A stretch of DNA of 8,632 bases from Verrucomicrobiales bacterium (GTDB lineage: Bacteria > Verrucomicrobiota > Verrucomicrobiia > Limisphaerales > UBA1096). A program made the translations under genes and the position numbers. The stretch covers positions 1-8,632 of the forward strand of contig WTHH01000128.1 of assembly GCA_011523195.1 (NCBI GenBank), given 5' to 3'. The notes under the pieces were generated by a model. It did not search any database, was not told where the DNA came from, and saw only the letters and a program-made list of their open reading frames with translations. Shown one piece after another: positions 1 through 7,600 of the stretch. Numbering within the stretch: the stretch's first letter is position 1; every line of letters starts with the position of its first letter.

Positions 1-1
1 G

Positions 2-754
2 TTCAAGAGTTTCAACCGCGCACTCGAAATCGCGGCCGCGTGTGATTTTTTTCACTACATCTGCGCCGATGACGTGCTACTCCCCAAGTTCATGCAGCGG
101 GTGAGCGTCACTCTCGCCGACTGACCGGGGCCGGCATTCATCTACTGCCTTCCGGAGTTCATCGACAAGGACGGTAACCTGGTCGAAAGCCCGTCGGTGG
201 AATCCGCCCCGCCCCGCCCCGTCACGGCCAACGCGTTGCTCGCGCAACACAGCGAATGCGACTCACTCATGCTCGGCGGCGTGCTCATCAAGACGCTCGG
301 CCAGATGTGTCCGGTTCAGTTTCGCACCGACATGCCCCACGCGGCGGACTGTATTTTTTACTCCGATCTGGCCAAAGCCAGTGCCGCGCGCGTGTGCGTG
401 CCCGAGGTGTTGCTGCAGATTCGGCGGCATCCGTTCAGCATGACCAAGCGCAACGAGGAGAACATCAAGAGCTGGGTGCTCGACGAATGGGAGGCCATTC
501 AGCATGCGTTTGGCTTGATGGATCAGTCAGGTTTGCCACGATGGCTGCGCCGGCAAAAACTCCGCTGCATGTTCGCCGCCCGATCGAAAGTGAAGATGCA
601 GCAGATCGCCGACGAAAAACCGGACCACGTGCAGCGCATCTACGAGTCCGCCCGGCCGAGGGTACCGTGGCTGCACTGGCAACTGGGACGCAGCACCGTT
701 TTTTTGCGAGATCTGTTTTTTGGGTCGACCCTCAAAAAGGAACAGTGGCAATAA
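2..754 (+). pseudogene. Family 2 glycosyltransferase, 3' part, interrupted by an in-frame TGA
   Basis: The frame enters from the left edge and ends at TAA 752-754. Its first 40 codons read like the middle of a GT-A glycosyltransferase: an FNRALEIA helix, then HYICADDVLLPKF, which matches the acidic metal/nucleotide-sugar motif (ADDVLLP) of GT2 enzymes. A TGA at 122-124 interrupts the frame. Directly after it, in the same frame, come FIYCLPEFIDKDGN, a typical GT2 strand, and later a C-terminal helical region with IRRHP. The largest stop-free piece could start at GTG 197 (185 codons), but that would lack the catalytic part, so it is best read as the tail of a broken gene. Family knowledge: GT2 enzymes move a sugar from a nucleotide donor to a lipid-linked or glycan acceptor at the inner membrane. 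The 6-bp gap to the YfhO-like gene suggests a shared operon. Donor and acceptor cannot be inferred. The TGA could be a mutation, a sequencing error or a read-through site. Confidence 0.75.
122..124 (+). other. In-frame TGA stop inside the glycosyltransferase frame
   Basis: The TGA falls between ...RVSVTLAD and PGPAFIYC..., with uninterrupted GT2-like sequence on both sides in the same phase. One substitution would restore the frame (for example TGG, CGA, TGC or GGA). There is no sign of an indel. Confidence 0.8.
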
Positions 755-1430
755 GCTAAAGTGAACCTACCGTTTCTCTCAACCGAACGAACCTCCGGCT
801 GGCTCAAGCCATTCGCCGGAGCGGCCGCAGTGCTGATCATCGTGACCCTCTTCCTCTTCGCGGATAGTTTTAAGGAGAACATGATCCTCTTTTCCAACGA
901 CGGCCCGCTTGGCTCGATCAGCACCGACGCGATCGAGATGCCCGGCACGTTTTTTGGCTACTGGCACGACCTGAACTGGCTCGGCTACGAACAGCCCAGC
1001 GCCTCCCCCGGCATCTACATGGCGCTTGGTTTGCTGCTGCAAAAATCGGTACTGTATCTCAAATTGTGTACGCCAATCTGCCTGATCATTCTCGGGATGT
1101 CCGCCTGGTTTTTCTTTCGCACGCTTGGTCTGCGAAACCTCGCCTGCACCATTGGGGCGCTTGCCGCAGCGTTCAACATGGAGGTGGTCTCGCACGCCTG
1201 CTGGGGTCTGCCCTCGCGGTCGCTGACCTTTGCCACCACGTTTCTCGCCGGGGCGTTTATCCTGCGGGCATTTAAGTCCCGCCCCTGGCCCAACCTCGCC
1301 CTGGCCGGCATCTGCGTTGGGCTTGGCCTGATGGAGGGCTACGACGTCGGCGCGCTGTTCAGTCTCTACATCGCGGCCTTTGTCCTGTTCGGATTTGTCA
1401 TCAAGCCGCTCGATACCGGCAAACAAACCG

Positions 1431-1451
1431 CGCTTGGCCAAGCGCTTGGCC
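1431..1451. repeat. Iterated palindrome, copy 1 (GGCCAAGCGCTTGGCC)
   Basis: A perfect 16-bp palindrome occupies 1436-1451, preceded by a further half unit, CGCTTGG, at 1431-1437. It lies inside the YfhO-like gene and encodes ALGQALG. Positions 1431-1449 are the exact reverse complement of 4494-4512. Confidence 0.7.
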
Positions 1452-2029
1452 GCGGAGTAGTCGGGGTCGCCGTGGTGGCCCTCACCGCCGGATTGGCCGC
1501 CTCGCAAACCCTGTCCACCCTTATAGGAACCCAGTTGCAGGGCTCCACCAGCGGACAGGGAAATTCGGCAGCCGCCAAGGAAAAACAGTGGAATTTCCTC
1601 ACGCAATGGAGTCTCCCCAAGATGGAGGCGCTGCGAATCGTCGTGCCCGGCCTTTACGGGTACCGGCTAGACACGCCCCTCCCGCATGATAAAGACAAAT
1701 GGCGGTCACTCGAGGGCGGCAACTATTGGGGCTCTGTCGGGCAGGATCCGATGATTGAGCGCATCGAGGAGGTGGAGGAAATCATCGCTGCATTTAGACA
1801 GCGCAATGTGTTGCCCGGTGAACTCGCCCAAGTCATGGGCGTCAGCAATCAGGAAGCGGAGCAGTTGATGCAACTCGTGCGATACAAGGGCCAATTCCTT
1901 CCGCGCCACTCCGGCTCAGGCGAATACGCCGGGATCATCGTGGTGCTGCTCGCCTTTTGCGCCATCCTGTTCGCCCTGCAAAAAAGAATGGAACTCTACT
2001 CGCCAACTGAAAAGCGGATGATCCTGTTC

Positions 2030-2032
2030 TAG
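2030..2032 (+). other. In-frame TAG stop splitting the YfhO-like gene
   Basis: The TAG separates EKRMILF from AGLGLISLLLAFGRH with no phase shift. A tryptophan (TGG) at this place, at the start of a membrane helix, would fit YfhO-family proteins well, so a single G-to-A change is the simplest origin. Glutamine (CAG) is also possible. Confidence 0.8.
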
Positions 2033-2044
2033 GCCGGGCTGGGC

Positions 2045-3520
2045 TTGATCTCCCTGCTGCTGGCGTTCGGCCGACACGCCATTTTTTATCAGCTCATATA
2101 TCAATTGCCGTTCTTCAACACGATGCGCAACACGATCAAGTTCCTGCACCCGATGCACTTCGCCATCATCGTGCTGTGCGGCTACGGGGTGGAGGGTGTG
2201 ATCCGCCTTGCCCGACAGGAATCCGAGGCTGGTGCGGCGCTCATTAAAAAATGGGTGATGGGCTTCGCAATCACGGCTGGGGCCTGCCTGCTGCTCAGCC
2301 TGATTTTGGGAGCCTCCAAAGGCCTTCTGGCAGACCACATCGCCGGGCGCGGATTCAGCCCGGAAGCCGCCGCCTCGATGGCCGCCTTCAGCGTCTGGGA
2401 ACTGATCGTCTCGGCACTGCTTTTTGTTGTCGGCGTTTTCCTGATTGCAAAGACGCTTAAAAGCAGGGCCGCCCCCATATTCGGGGCCGGGCTGATGCTA
2501 TTAGTCGCTCTGGACCTCACGCGGGCAAATTCCCCGTGGGTTCAGTACTACGACTATAAATACAAATACGAAGGCAACAACCCACTCATCGAGCAACTGA
2601 AACAGTCTCCACACGAGGGACGCGTAACTATATCACCACTAGCGGCTCGCAGCACGCTGGAGCAGTTATACGGCATGGAGTGGCTTCAGCACCAATTCCT
2701 ATATAACAACATTCAGTCCATCGATGTCGTTCAGGTTCCACGCATGGCTGCCGATCACGAAGCGTTCAAGCGCCGGTTTACTAGAACCGGAGACACGAAC
2801 ACGCATTTTCTGGCCGGCCGTCGCTGGGAGCTGACCAACACGCGATGGATACTTGGTAACACCAACGACGTCGCGTTTTTGAACCAGCAATTTGATCCCG
2901 GTAAAAGTCGGTTTACCGAAACCGCCCCATTCCTATTTGACCTGCGTCCTGATGCCCATAACAGAAACCAGCCGAGGGCGGAGGACATTACGACGCAATT
3001 CAATCCAGCCGGGAACCATGCCATAATCCGGTTTGACGGCGCCCTGCCCCGGGCCAAGCTCTTCGGTCATTGGCAGGTGCAAACGAATGCCTTGGAAGCA
3101 CTGGAATTGATCGCCAAGCGGGAGTTCGATCCGCACGCATCGGTTATAGTTGATTCACCGATCAAACCATCGACGGCCTCGCCTGGCCAAGCGGGCGGCA
3201 CGGTCAGCATCACGTCGTACAAGCCAAAGGAATTGCACCTTTCAGCCAATGCCACTACAGAGGCCGTACTGCTCCTTAACGATCACTGGTCGCCGCACTG
3301 GCAGGTCAGTGTGAACGGCCAACCGGCGGAGTTGCTTCGTTGTAATTTCGTAATGCGCGGAGTCCACCTGCCACCCGGCCAACACGATATAGTCTTTCGC
3401 TTTCAGCCCCCGAACACGTGGTTATATGTCAGCCTAGCCTCCCTGCTCGGCGGCTTCGGGCTGCTTAGTTTCATCACTGTGGACGGGAGGAAAAAGCATA
3501 CTAACGACACGAACTCATAG
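2045..3520 (+). pseudogene. YfhO-like membrane protein, C-terminal half of the split gene
   Basis: The frame resumes directly after the TAG at 2032. The first possible restart is TTG 2045, which has no convincing Shine-Dalgarno, giving 491 codons to TAG 3518-3520. The segment begins with a membrane helix and LLLAFGRHAIFYQ, then FFNTMRNTIKFLHP, the conserved stretch that follows this helix in YfhO proteins. More helices follow to about codon 165 of this piece, then a long extracytoplasmic domain. The end is diagnostic: LLLNDHWSPHWQVSVNGQ, LRCNFVMRGVHLPPGQHDIVF and a final membrane helix correspond to the usual YfhO C-terminal beta domain and anchor. Codon use shifts within the gene: in-frame ATA (Ile) occurs about seven times here and once in the N-terminal half, with more CTA/TTA after about 2500. 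That could reflect relaxed selection or a mosaic origin. Independent translation of this half seems unlikely to give a working enzyme. Confidence 0.7.
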
Positions 3521-3577
3521 TGCCATTAACGGAATTTATAGTGCGGTACCATATGACCGATTGCGACCGCTATGATT

Positions 3578-3627
3578 CCTTCCCCCCTGCCGGGGGAGAA
3601 GGTGGCCGCAGGCCGGATGAGGGGGAG
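3578..3627. repeat. Hairpin block A of the intergenic repeat
   Basis: CCTTCCCCCC pairs with GGGGGAGAAGG across a short TGCC loop with one bulge. It is followed by a small GGCC-GCA-GGCC hairpin and GGATGAGGGGGAG. Such paired hairpins in a gene gap are typical of REP-type elements. Confidence 0.55.
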
Positions 3628-3667
3628 TTTTGTAATAGTCGATCAACAACAAATCCTACCACTTTGA

Positions 3668-3703
3668 CCCTCTCCTCACCCCTCCCCCTCAAGAGAGAGG
3701 GAG
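3668..3703. repeat. Hairpin block B of the intergenic repeat
   Basis: CCCTCTC at 3668-3674 pairs with GAGAGGG at 3695-3701 around a C-rich loop. A T-run follows at 3704-3708, so on the + strand it could also act as a weak terminator. Its AGGGAG lies 3 nt before TTG 3707, an alternative start for the methyltransferase. Confidence 0.5.
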
Positions 3704-3724
3704 TTTTTGATTCCTTCGACGATC

Positions 3725-4492
3725 ATGGGTGAGCAGCAGGACTATTATCGTGAAAACGAGGCTTACGCCGATTTCCTGGACAACTGGGATGCCGGGTTTT
3801 ATGCGAAATATGCCGATGCCCTATGCCCTGCTGGGCCCGACGGCAAAGTGCTGGACGTTGGCTGCGGCGTTGGGCAGGTCGTGCAACGGTTGATCGACGC
3901 CGGCCACGAGGCACACGGGGTGGAAGTGTCTGAGCCCAACATCGCCAAGGCCAAACAAGTCAGTGACAGATGCCGACTCTATGACGGCCGCAGCCTGCCG
4001 TTTGACGATGCCACTTTTGACAGCGTGGGTGCATTGAACGTGCTGGAGCATGTTGAGGAACCGGAAGCGTTTATTACTGAAATCGTTCGCGTGGTGCGGC
4101 CCGGCGGGAAGGTCGTCCTTTCCAGTCCGAATTTTTTCCGGTCGATTGGTTTCCGCGACTATCACCCCAGCATGCGCGGCCTTCGTAACAAGTTCAGGAA
4201 CTGGCGGCGGCTCCGGGCCAAGCGCCGGTTGATCGCAACCGACCCCGGCGCTGTGCGGTTCGACCGGATGGAACCGATTGTCCGTGAACCGTTCCAGCCG
4301 GATGACGATGCTATCGTCGCAACCAACGGTGTGGAGATCGGTTTTTTCCTCGAGAAAAACGGGTGTGATGTGCTGAAAGTCGAATGCACCGACCGCCACG
4401 TAGCCAAGCCGATCGACTTCGCGCTAAACCTCGGCCCGTGGCGTTTCCTGATGTTCAACGCGTTCGCGGTCGCCCAAAAGCGCACTTCTTAG
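3725..4492 (+). CDS. Class I SAM-dependent methyltransferase (Methyltransf_11-like)
   Basis: From ATG 3725 the product has 255 residues and a complete Rossmann methyltransferase core. Motif I is VLDVGCGVGQ at residues 42-51. The acidic residue ending strand 2 (HGVE) is E67. SLPFDDATFD at 90-99 leads to strand 4 with NVLEHVEEPE at 105-114, and post-motif VVRPGGKVVLSSPN spans 123-136. The last 110 residues are basic then mixed and probably form the acceptor cap. This pattern is typical of small-molecule or glycan O-methyltransferases of the UbiE/Methyltransf_11 type. No signal peptide or membrane helix is seen, so it should be cytoplasmic. Its position after a GT2 and a YfhO-like gene suggests it modifies a sugar or lipid-linked glycan, but this is inference. 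The start is uncertain: TTG 3707 adds six residues and has a purine-rich AGGGAG 3 nt upstream, inside the repeat; ATG 3725 has no Shine-Dalgarno. Unlike its two upstream neighbours, the gene is intact. Confidence 0.85.
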   Translation: MGEQQDYYRENEAYADFLDNWDAGFYAKYADALCPAGPDGKVLDVGCGVGQVVQRLIDAGHEAHGVEVSEPNIAKAKQVSDRCRLYDGRSLPFDDATFDSVGALNVLEHVEEPEAFITEIVRVVRPGGKVVLSSPNFFRSIGFRDYHPSMRGLRNKFRNWRRLRAKRRLIATDPGAVRFDRMEPIVREPFQPDDDAIVATNGVEIGFFLEKNGCDVLKVECTDRHVAKPIDFALNLGPWRFLMFNAFAVAQKRTS

Positions 4493-4493
4493 A

Positions 4494-4513
4494 CCAAGCG
4501 CTTGGCCAAGCGG
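4494..4513. repeat. Iterated palindrome, copy 2, directly after the methyltransferase stop
   Basis: CCAAGCGCTTGG (4494-4505) is a perfect 12-bp palindrome followed by another half unit, CCAAGCG. It begins one base after the TAG at 4490-4492. The 19-mer at 4494-4512 is the exact reverse complement of 1431-1449. Here the motif is non-coding and could fold into a hairpin in the transcript. Confidence 0.7.
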
Positions 4514-4552
4514 CATTTTCCGCCATTTTTAGGTGCTAAAAAAATGCGTTTT
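4510..4552 (+). terminator. Weak terminator-like hairpins after the methyltransferase
   Basis: GCGG (4510-4513) pairs with CCGC (4520-4523), followed by CATTTTT. CATTTTT (4524-4530) can instead pair with AAAAATG (4540-4546), ahead of a TTTT run at 4549-4552. The stems are short or AT-rich, so intrinsic termination is plausible but not strong. The upstream palindrome may contribute. Confidence 0.35.
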
Positions 4553-4562
4553 CAATTGAAAA
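4549..4562. promoter_or_regulatory. 14-bp AT-rich palindrome TTTTCAATTGAAAA
   Basis: A perfect dyad about 90 bp upstream of ATG 4655. It may be a repressor or activator site for the large secreted protein or part of a bidirectional hairpin. No known regulator consensus is recognised. Confidence 0.3.
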
Positions 4563-4641
4563 AAAGGTGAAAATGTGGCCTCATTCGGCAACCGATGAAA
4601 CAAAATGACGCAGTAATGCGTTCAAATGTACTTTGTCCACG

Positions 4642-4647
4642 GATAAT
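4642..4647 (+). promoter_or_regulatory. Candidate -10 box GATAAT just upstream of the large secreted-protein gene
   Basis: GATAAT matches TATAAT at five of six places and ends 7 nt before ATG 4655. Transcription from it would start at or next to the ATG and give a leaderless message, which would fit the missing Shine-Dalgarno. No good -35 box is found at 16-18 bp spacing. Confidence 0.25.
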
Positions 4648-4654
4648 TTTTAAG

Positions 4655-7600
4655 ATGAAAAAAGGTTTGTTACAGGGAATCTTGACCGGGCTGATTGTTA
4701 CAGTGTCTGCCCAGGCTGAGGAGGCCAAGCCGGAGAAGGTTAGTTTTTACAACGACATTCGACCGATCTTTCAGGCTTCATGTCACGGCTGCCATCAACC
4801 TGCCAAGGCTAGGGGCGAATATGTCATGACCACCTTTGCGGAACTCCTCAAGGGGGGCGACACCGATGAGGTAGCCATCGTACCCGGCAAGCCGGACGAG
4901 AGTCATTTAATCACTTTGATTACGCCGATCGACGGCCAGGCGGAGATGCCACAGAAGGCTGACCCTCTTCCCGAGGATCAACTCGCGCTGATCTCCCGCT
5001 GGGTGGCCGAGGGTGCGGAGGATGATACACCGACTAGTGCCAAGCAGCGTTACAACATGGACAACCCGCCGGTGTACAGCATGCCGCCGGTCATCTCTTC
5101 CATCGACTATTCACCAGACGGCACACTGATCGCTTTGGCCGGGTACCATGAGGTGCTGCTTCATCACGCCGACGGATCCGGCCTGGCCGGCCGCTTGGTT
5201 GGGTTATCCGAGCGCGTGCAGAAGGTGAAGTTTTCACACGATGGCAAAAAGCTAGCAGTGGCCGGCGGACTACCGGCGCGTTCCGGTGAAATTCAGATTT
5301 GGAACGTCGGCAGTAAGCGGTTGTCGATGTCCATCCCGGTCGGGTTCGACACGCTCTACGGCATCAGTTGGTCGCCAGACAACAAGAAAGTTGCTGTCGG
5401 CCTTTCGGACTCGACGCTTCGGGCGTTTGACATCAGCAGCGGCAAACAGGTTCTATTTAAAAATCACCACGATGACTGGGTGCTGGACACGGTCTGGAAT
5501 AACAAGGGCGATCACCTTGTCTCGGTTGGCCGCGACATGGCGGTGAAACTGACCGAGGTGGCCACCTCGCGGTTTGTAGACAACATCACCTCCATCACTC
5601 CGGGCGCACTCAAGGGCGGCATCCACGCCATCACGGTGCACCCGAAAAAAGAGGAAGTGCTCGTCGGTGGCTCGGACGGTGTGCCGCAGGTTTTCCGGTT
5701 GACGCGTGTGACCAAGCGCGTAATCGGCGACAACTCGAACCTCGTCCGCAAGTTCCCGCCGATGCCGGGTCGGATTTTCTCCCTCGACTTCGCGCCGGAC
5801 GGCAAAAAGATGATCGCCGGCAGCAGCTACAACGGCACCGGCTCGGTTCACCTGTATCACTCCGACTACGACAGCAGCGTGAACGATGCATTAAAGAAGG
5901 CTTTTGAGCGGCCACTCGATGGCAAATCCAAAAAACTTTCCGCCGAGTACCACACCAAGCAGGTCAAGCTCCTGGCCAAGGTCTCGCTAGGCACTTCGGT
6001 TTACTCCACGGCATTCAGCCCAGACGGCAACACGATTGCTGTCGGCGGAGCGGACGGCGTGGTGCGTCTCTACGATAGCCAAGCGCTTGGCCTGAAGCGG
6101 GCCTTCATGGCCGTGCCGATGGCGGACGAAAAGCTGCAGGACGTCATCGCCCTGTCAGTCGAGCCTTCTGAAATCAACCTGAACGGCAAGTTCGACTACA
6201 ACCAACTCTTGCTCACAGCGGTGAAGGGCAACGGTGAAAGCTACGATGCCTCGCGTGACTTTGCGTTCAAGGTGGACTCCGATGTTATCAAGGTCAGTAA
6301 AAGCGGCATGGTCGAGCCAATGAAGGATGGCGAGGCCAAGCTCGAGATTTTCCACAAAAACCAAAAGACTACTCTTACGGTTCGCGTGGCCGGGGTTAGC
6401 GGCGATTTCAAGCCGGACTACGTGCGCGACGTGATGCCTGTGCTCTCCAAGCTGGGATGCAACGCCGGAACCTGCCACGGAGCCAAGGACGGCAAAAACG
6501 GTTTCAAACTCTCGCTTCGCGGGTACGATCCGATCTATGACATCCGCGCTTTCACGGACGACCTCGCTAGCCGCCGCGTGAATGTAGCCTCGCCCGATAA
6601 CAGCCTCATCCTGCTCAAGGCCTCCGCCTCTGTTCCTCATGAGGGCGGTCAGTTGACCAAGATGGGCGAGGACTATTACGAGATTCTCAAGAGCTGGATC
6701 GCCGGCGGAGCCAAGCTGGAGTTTGACTCACCGCGAGTCACCGGCATTGAGCTTTCACCAAAAAACCCAGTGGTGCAAAAGATTGGTGACAAGCAGCAGA
6801 TGCGCGTGATCGCCACCTACGCCAATGGCAAGAAACGCGACGTCACCGCCGAGTCTTTCATCGAGACCGGCAACTCCGACATCGCCACAACCGACAAGAG
6901 CGGCCTAGTGATCACCGCCCGACGCGGTGAAGCACCAATGCTTGCCCGGTTCGAGGGAGCCTATGCCTCCACTATCGTGACCGTGATGGGCGACCGATCT
7001 GGCTTTGAATGGAAGGACATGCCGACCAACAATAAGGTCGATGAATTTGTGGCAGACAAACTCAAGCGCACCAAGACGCTACCATCCGAGATAGCATCCG
7101 ATGAGGAATTTCTACGCCGCATCCACCTCGACCTGACCGGCCTGCCTCCGACCGCCGAAGATGTCCTCAAATTTGCCGAAGACAATCGCAGTAGCAAAAT
7201 CAAGCGCAACGAGTTAATCGACAAACTTGTTGGCAATGACGACTACATCGACCACTGGACCAACAAGTGGGCCGACCTTCTTCTAGTCAACCGCAAGTTC
7301 CTTGGAACCGAGGGATCAGCGGATTTTCGAAACTGGATTCGTACTGAAGTCGCTAGCAACACACCATACGATGAGTTTGCACGTAAAATCATCACCGCGA
7401 GCGGCTCCAACAAGGTCAATCCGCCAGCCTCCTACTACAAGGTGCTCCGTGAGCCAACGGAGATTATGGAGAATACTACTCAACTGTTTCTCGCTACTCG
7501 GTTCAACTGCAACAAGTGCCACGACCACCCCTTCGAACGTTGGACACAGGATCAATACTACGAGACCACTGCATACTTCGCGCAGGTCGGCCTGAAGAAG

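Larger units (their letters stand above)
761..2032 (+). pseudogene. YfhO-like GT-C membrane protein, N-terminal half of a split gene
   Basis: Starts at GTG 761, 6 bp after the glycosyltransferase stop, and ends at TAG 2030-2032 after 423 codons. The N-terminus has a short cytoplasmic stretch, a first membrane helix (about residues 18-36) and then a loop with NDGP at 46-49. An acidic residue in this first external loop is typical of YfhO/GT-C glycosyltransferases. Several more hydrophobic helices follow (around 98-120, 130-170, 175-215 and 230-250), then a soluble loop and a last helix before the stop. Reading continues in the same phase beyond the TAG into the rest of the family fold, so this is half of a 919-residue protein. 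Family knowledge: in Bacillus, YfhO acts with a GT2 enzyme (CsbB) to glycosylate surface polymers outside the membrane, and the GT2 gene next door fits that pairing. An AAGGAG followed by ATG at 881 is in frame, but starting there would lose the first helix. Whether the split gene still works is unknown. Confidence 0.7.
3573..3717. repeat. REP/MITE-like GC-rich repeat bracketed by a 10-bp direct repeat
   Basis: The exact 10-mer TGATTCCTTC stands at 3573-3582 and 3708-3717, enclosing 125 bp. Inside are two hairpin-forming blocks, 3578-3631 and 3668-3707, both ending in GGGAGTTTT (3623-3631 and 3699-3707). CTCCCCCTCA in the second block is the reverse complement of TGAGGGGGAG in the first. The first block read on the minus strand (CTCATCCGGCCTGCGGCCACC, then a CTTCTCCCCC stretch) resembles a dispersed intergenic repeat found in many bacterial genomes. 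The direct repeats could be a target-site duplication, but clean terminal inverted repeats are not visible. No transposase is present, so any mobility would be in trans. Confidence 0.6.
3521..3724. other. Intergenic stretch carrying a repeat element
   Basis: This is the 204-bp gap between the YfhO-like gene and the methyltransferase. I see no credible gene in it; the only open frame spanning it, from GTG 3520, is low complexity and translates the repeat itself. No clear promoter is visible. The content is the hairpin-rich element at 3573-3717. Confidence 0.6.
4493..4654. other. AT-rich spacer between two transcription units
   Basis: A 162-bp gap, clearly richer in A+T than the flanking genes. 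It contains the palindrome at 4494-4513, a weak terminator-like hairpin set at 4510-4548, a 14-bp palindrome at 4549-4562 and a possible -10 box at 4642-4647. It probably ends the glycan unit and carries the start signals of the large secreted-protein gene. Confidence 0.5.

Noticed and set aside
871..883. Strong AAGGAG and ATG inside the YfhO-like gene, in frame
   Set aside because: Starting there would remove the first membrane helix that precedes the NDGP loop in this family; the purines simply encode Lys-Glu.
779..1606. 275-codon open frame on the minus strand
   Set aside because: It is antisense to the YfhO-like gene, has a low-complexity composition rich in Gly, Arg and Gln with no recognisable motif, and arises from GC-rich codon use on the other strand.
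122..2032. Alternative genetic code as the cause of the in-frame stops
   Set aside because: One stop is TGA and the other TAG, the methyltransferase itself terminates at TAG, and the long 4655 frame contains neither in phase, so no single reassignment fits.
3520..3732. 70-codon + frame in the gap before the methyltransferase
   Set aside because: It mostly translates the hairpin repeat and overlaps the methyltransferase start; no protein signal is seen.
3821..4399. 192-codon minus-strand frame opposite the methyltransferase
   Set aside because: The + strand frame has a full set of methyltransferase motifs; the antisense translation shows none.
6155..6640. 161-codon minus-strand frame
   Set aside because: It is antisense to the Big2 and cytochrome-like part of the large secreted protein and has no family features.
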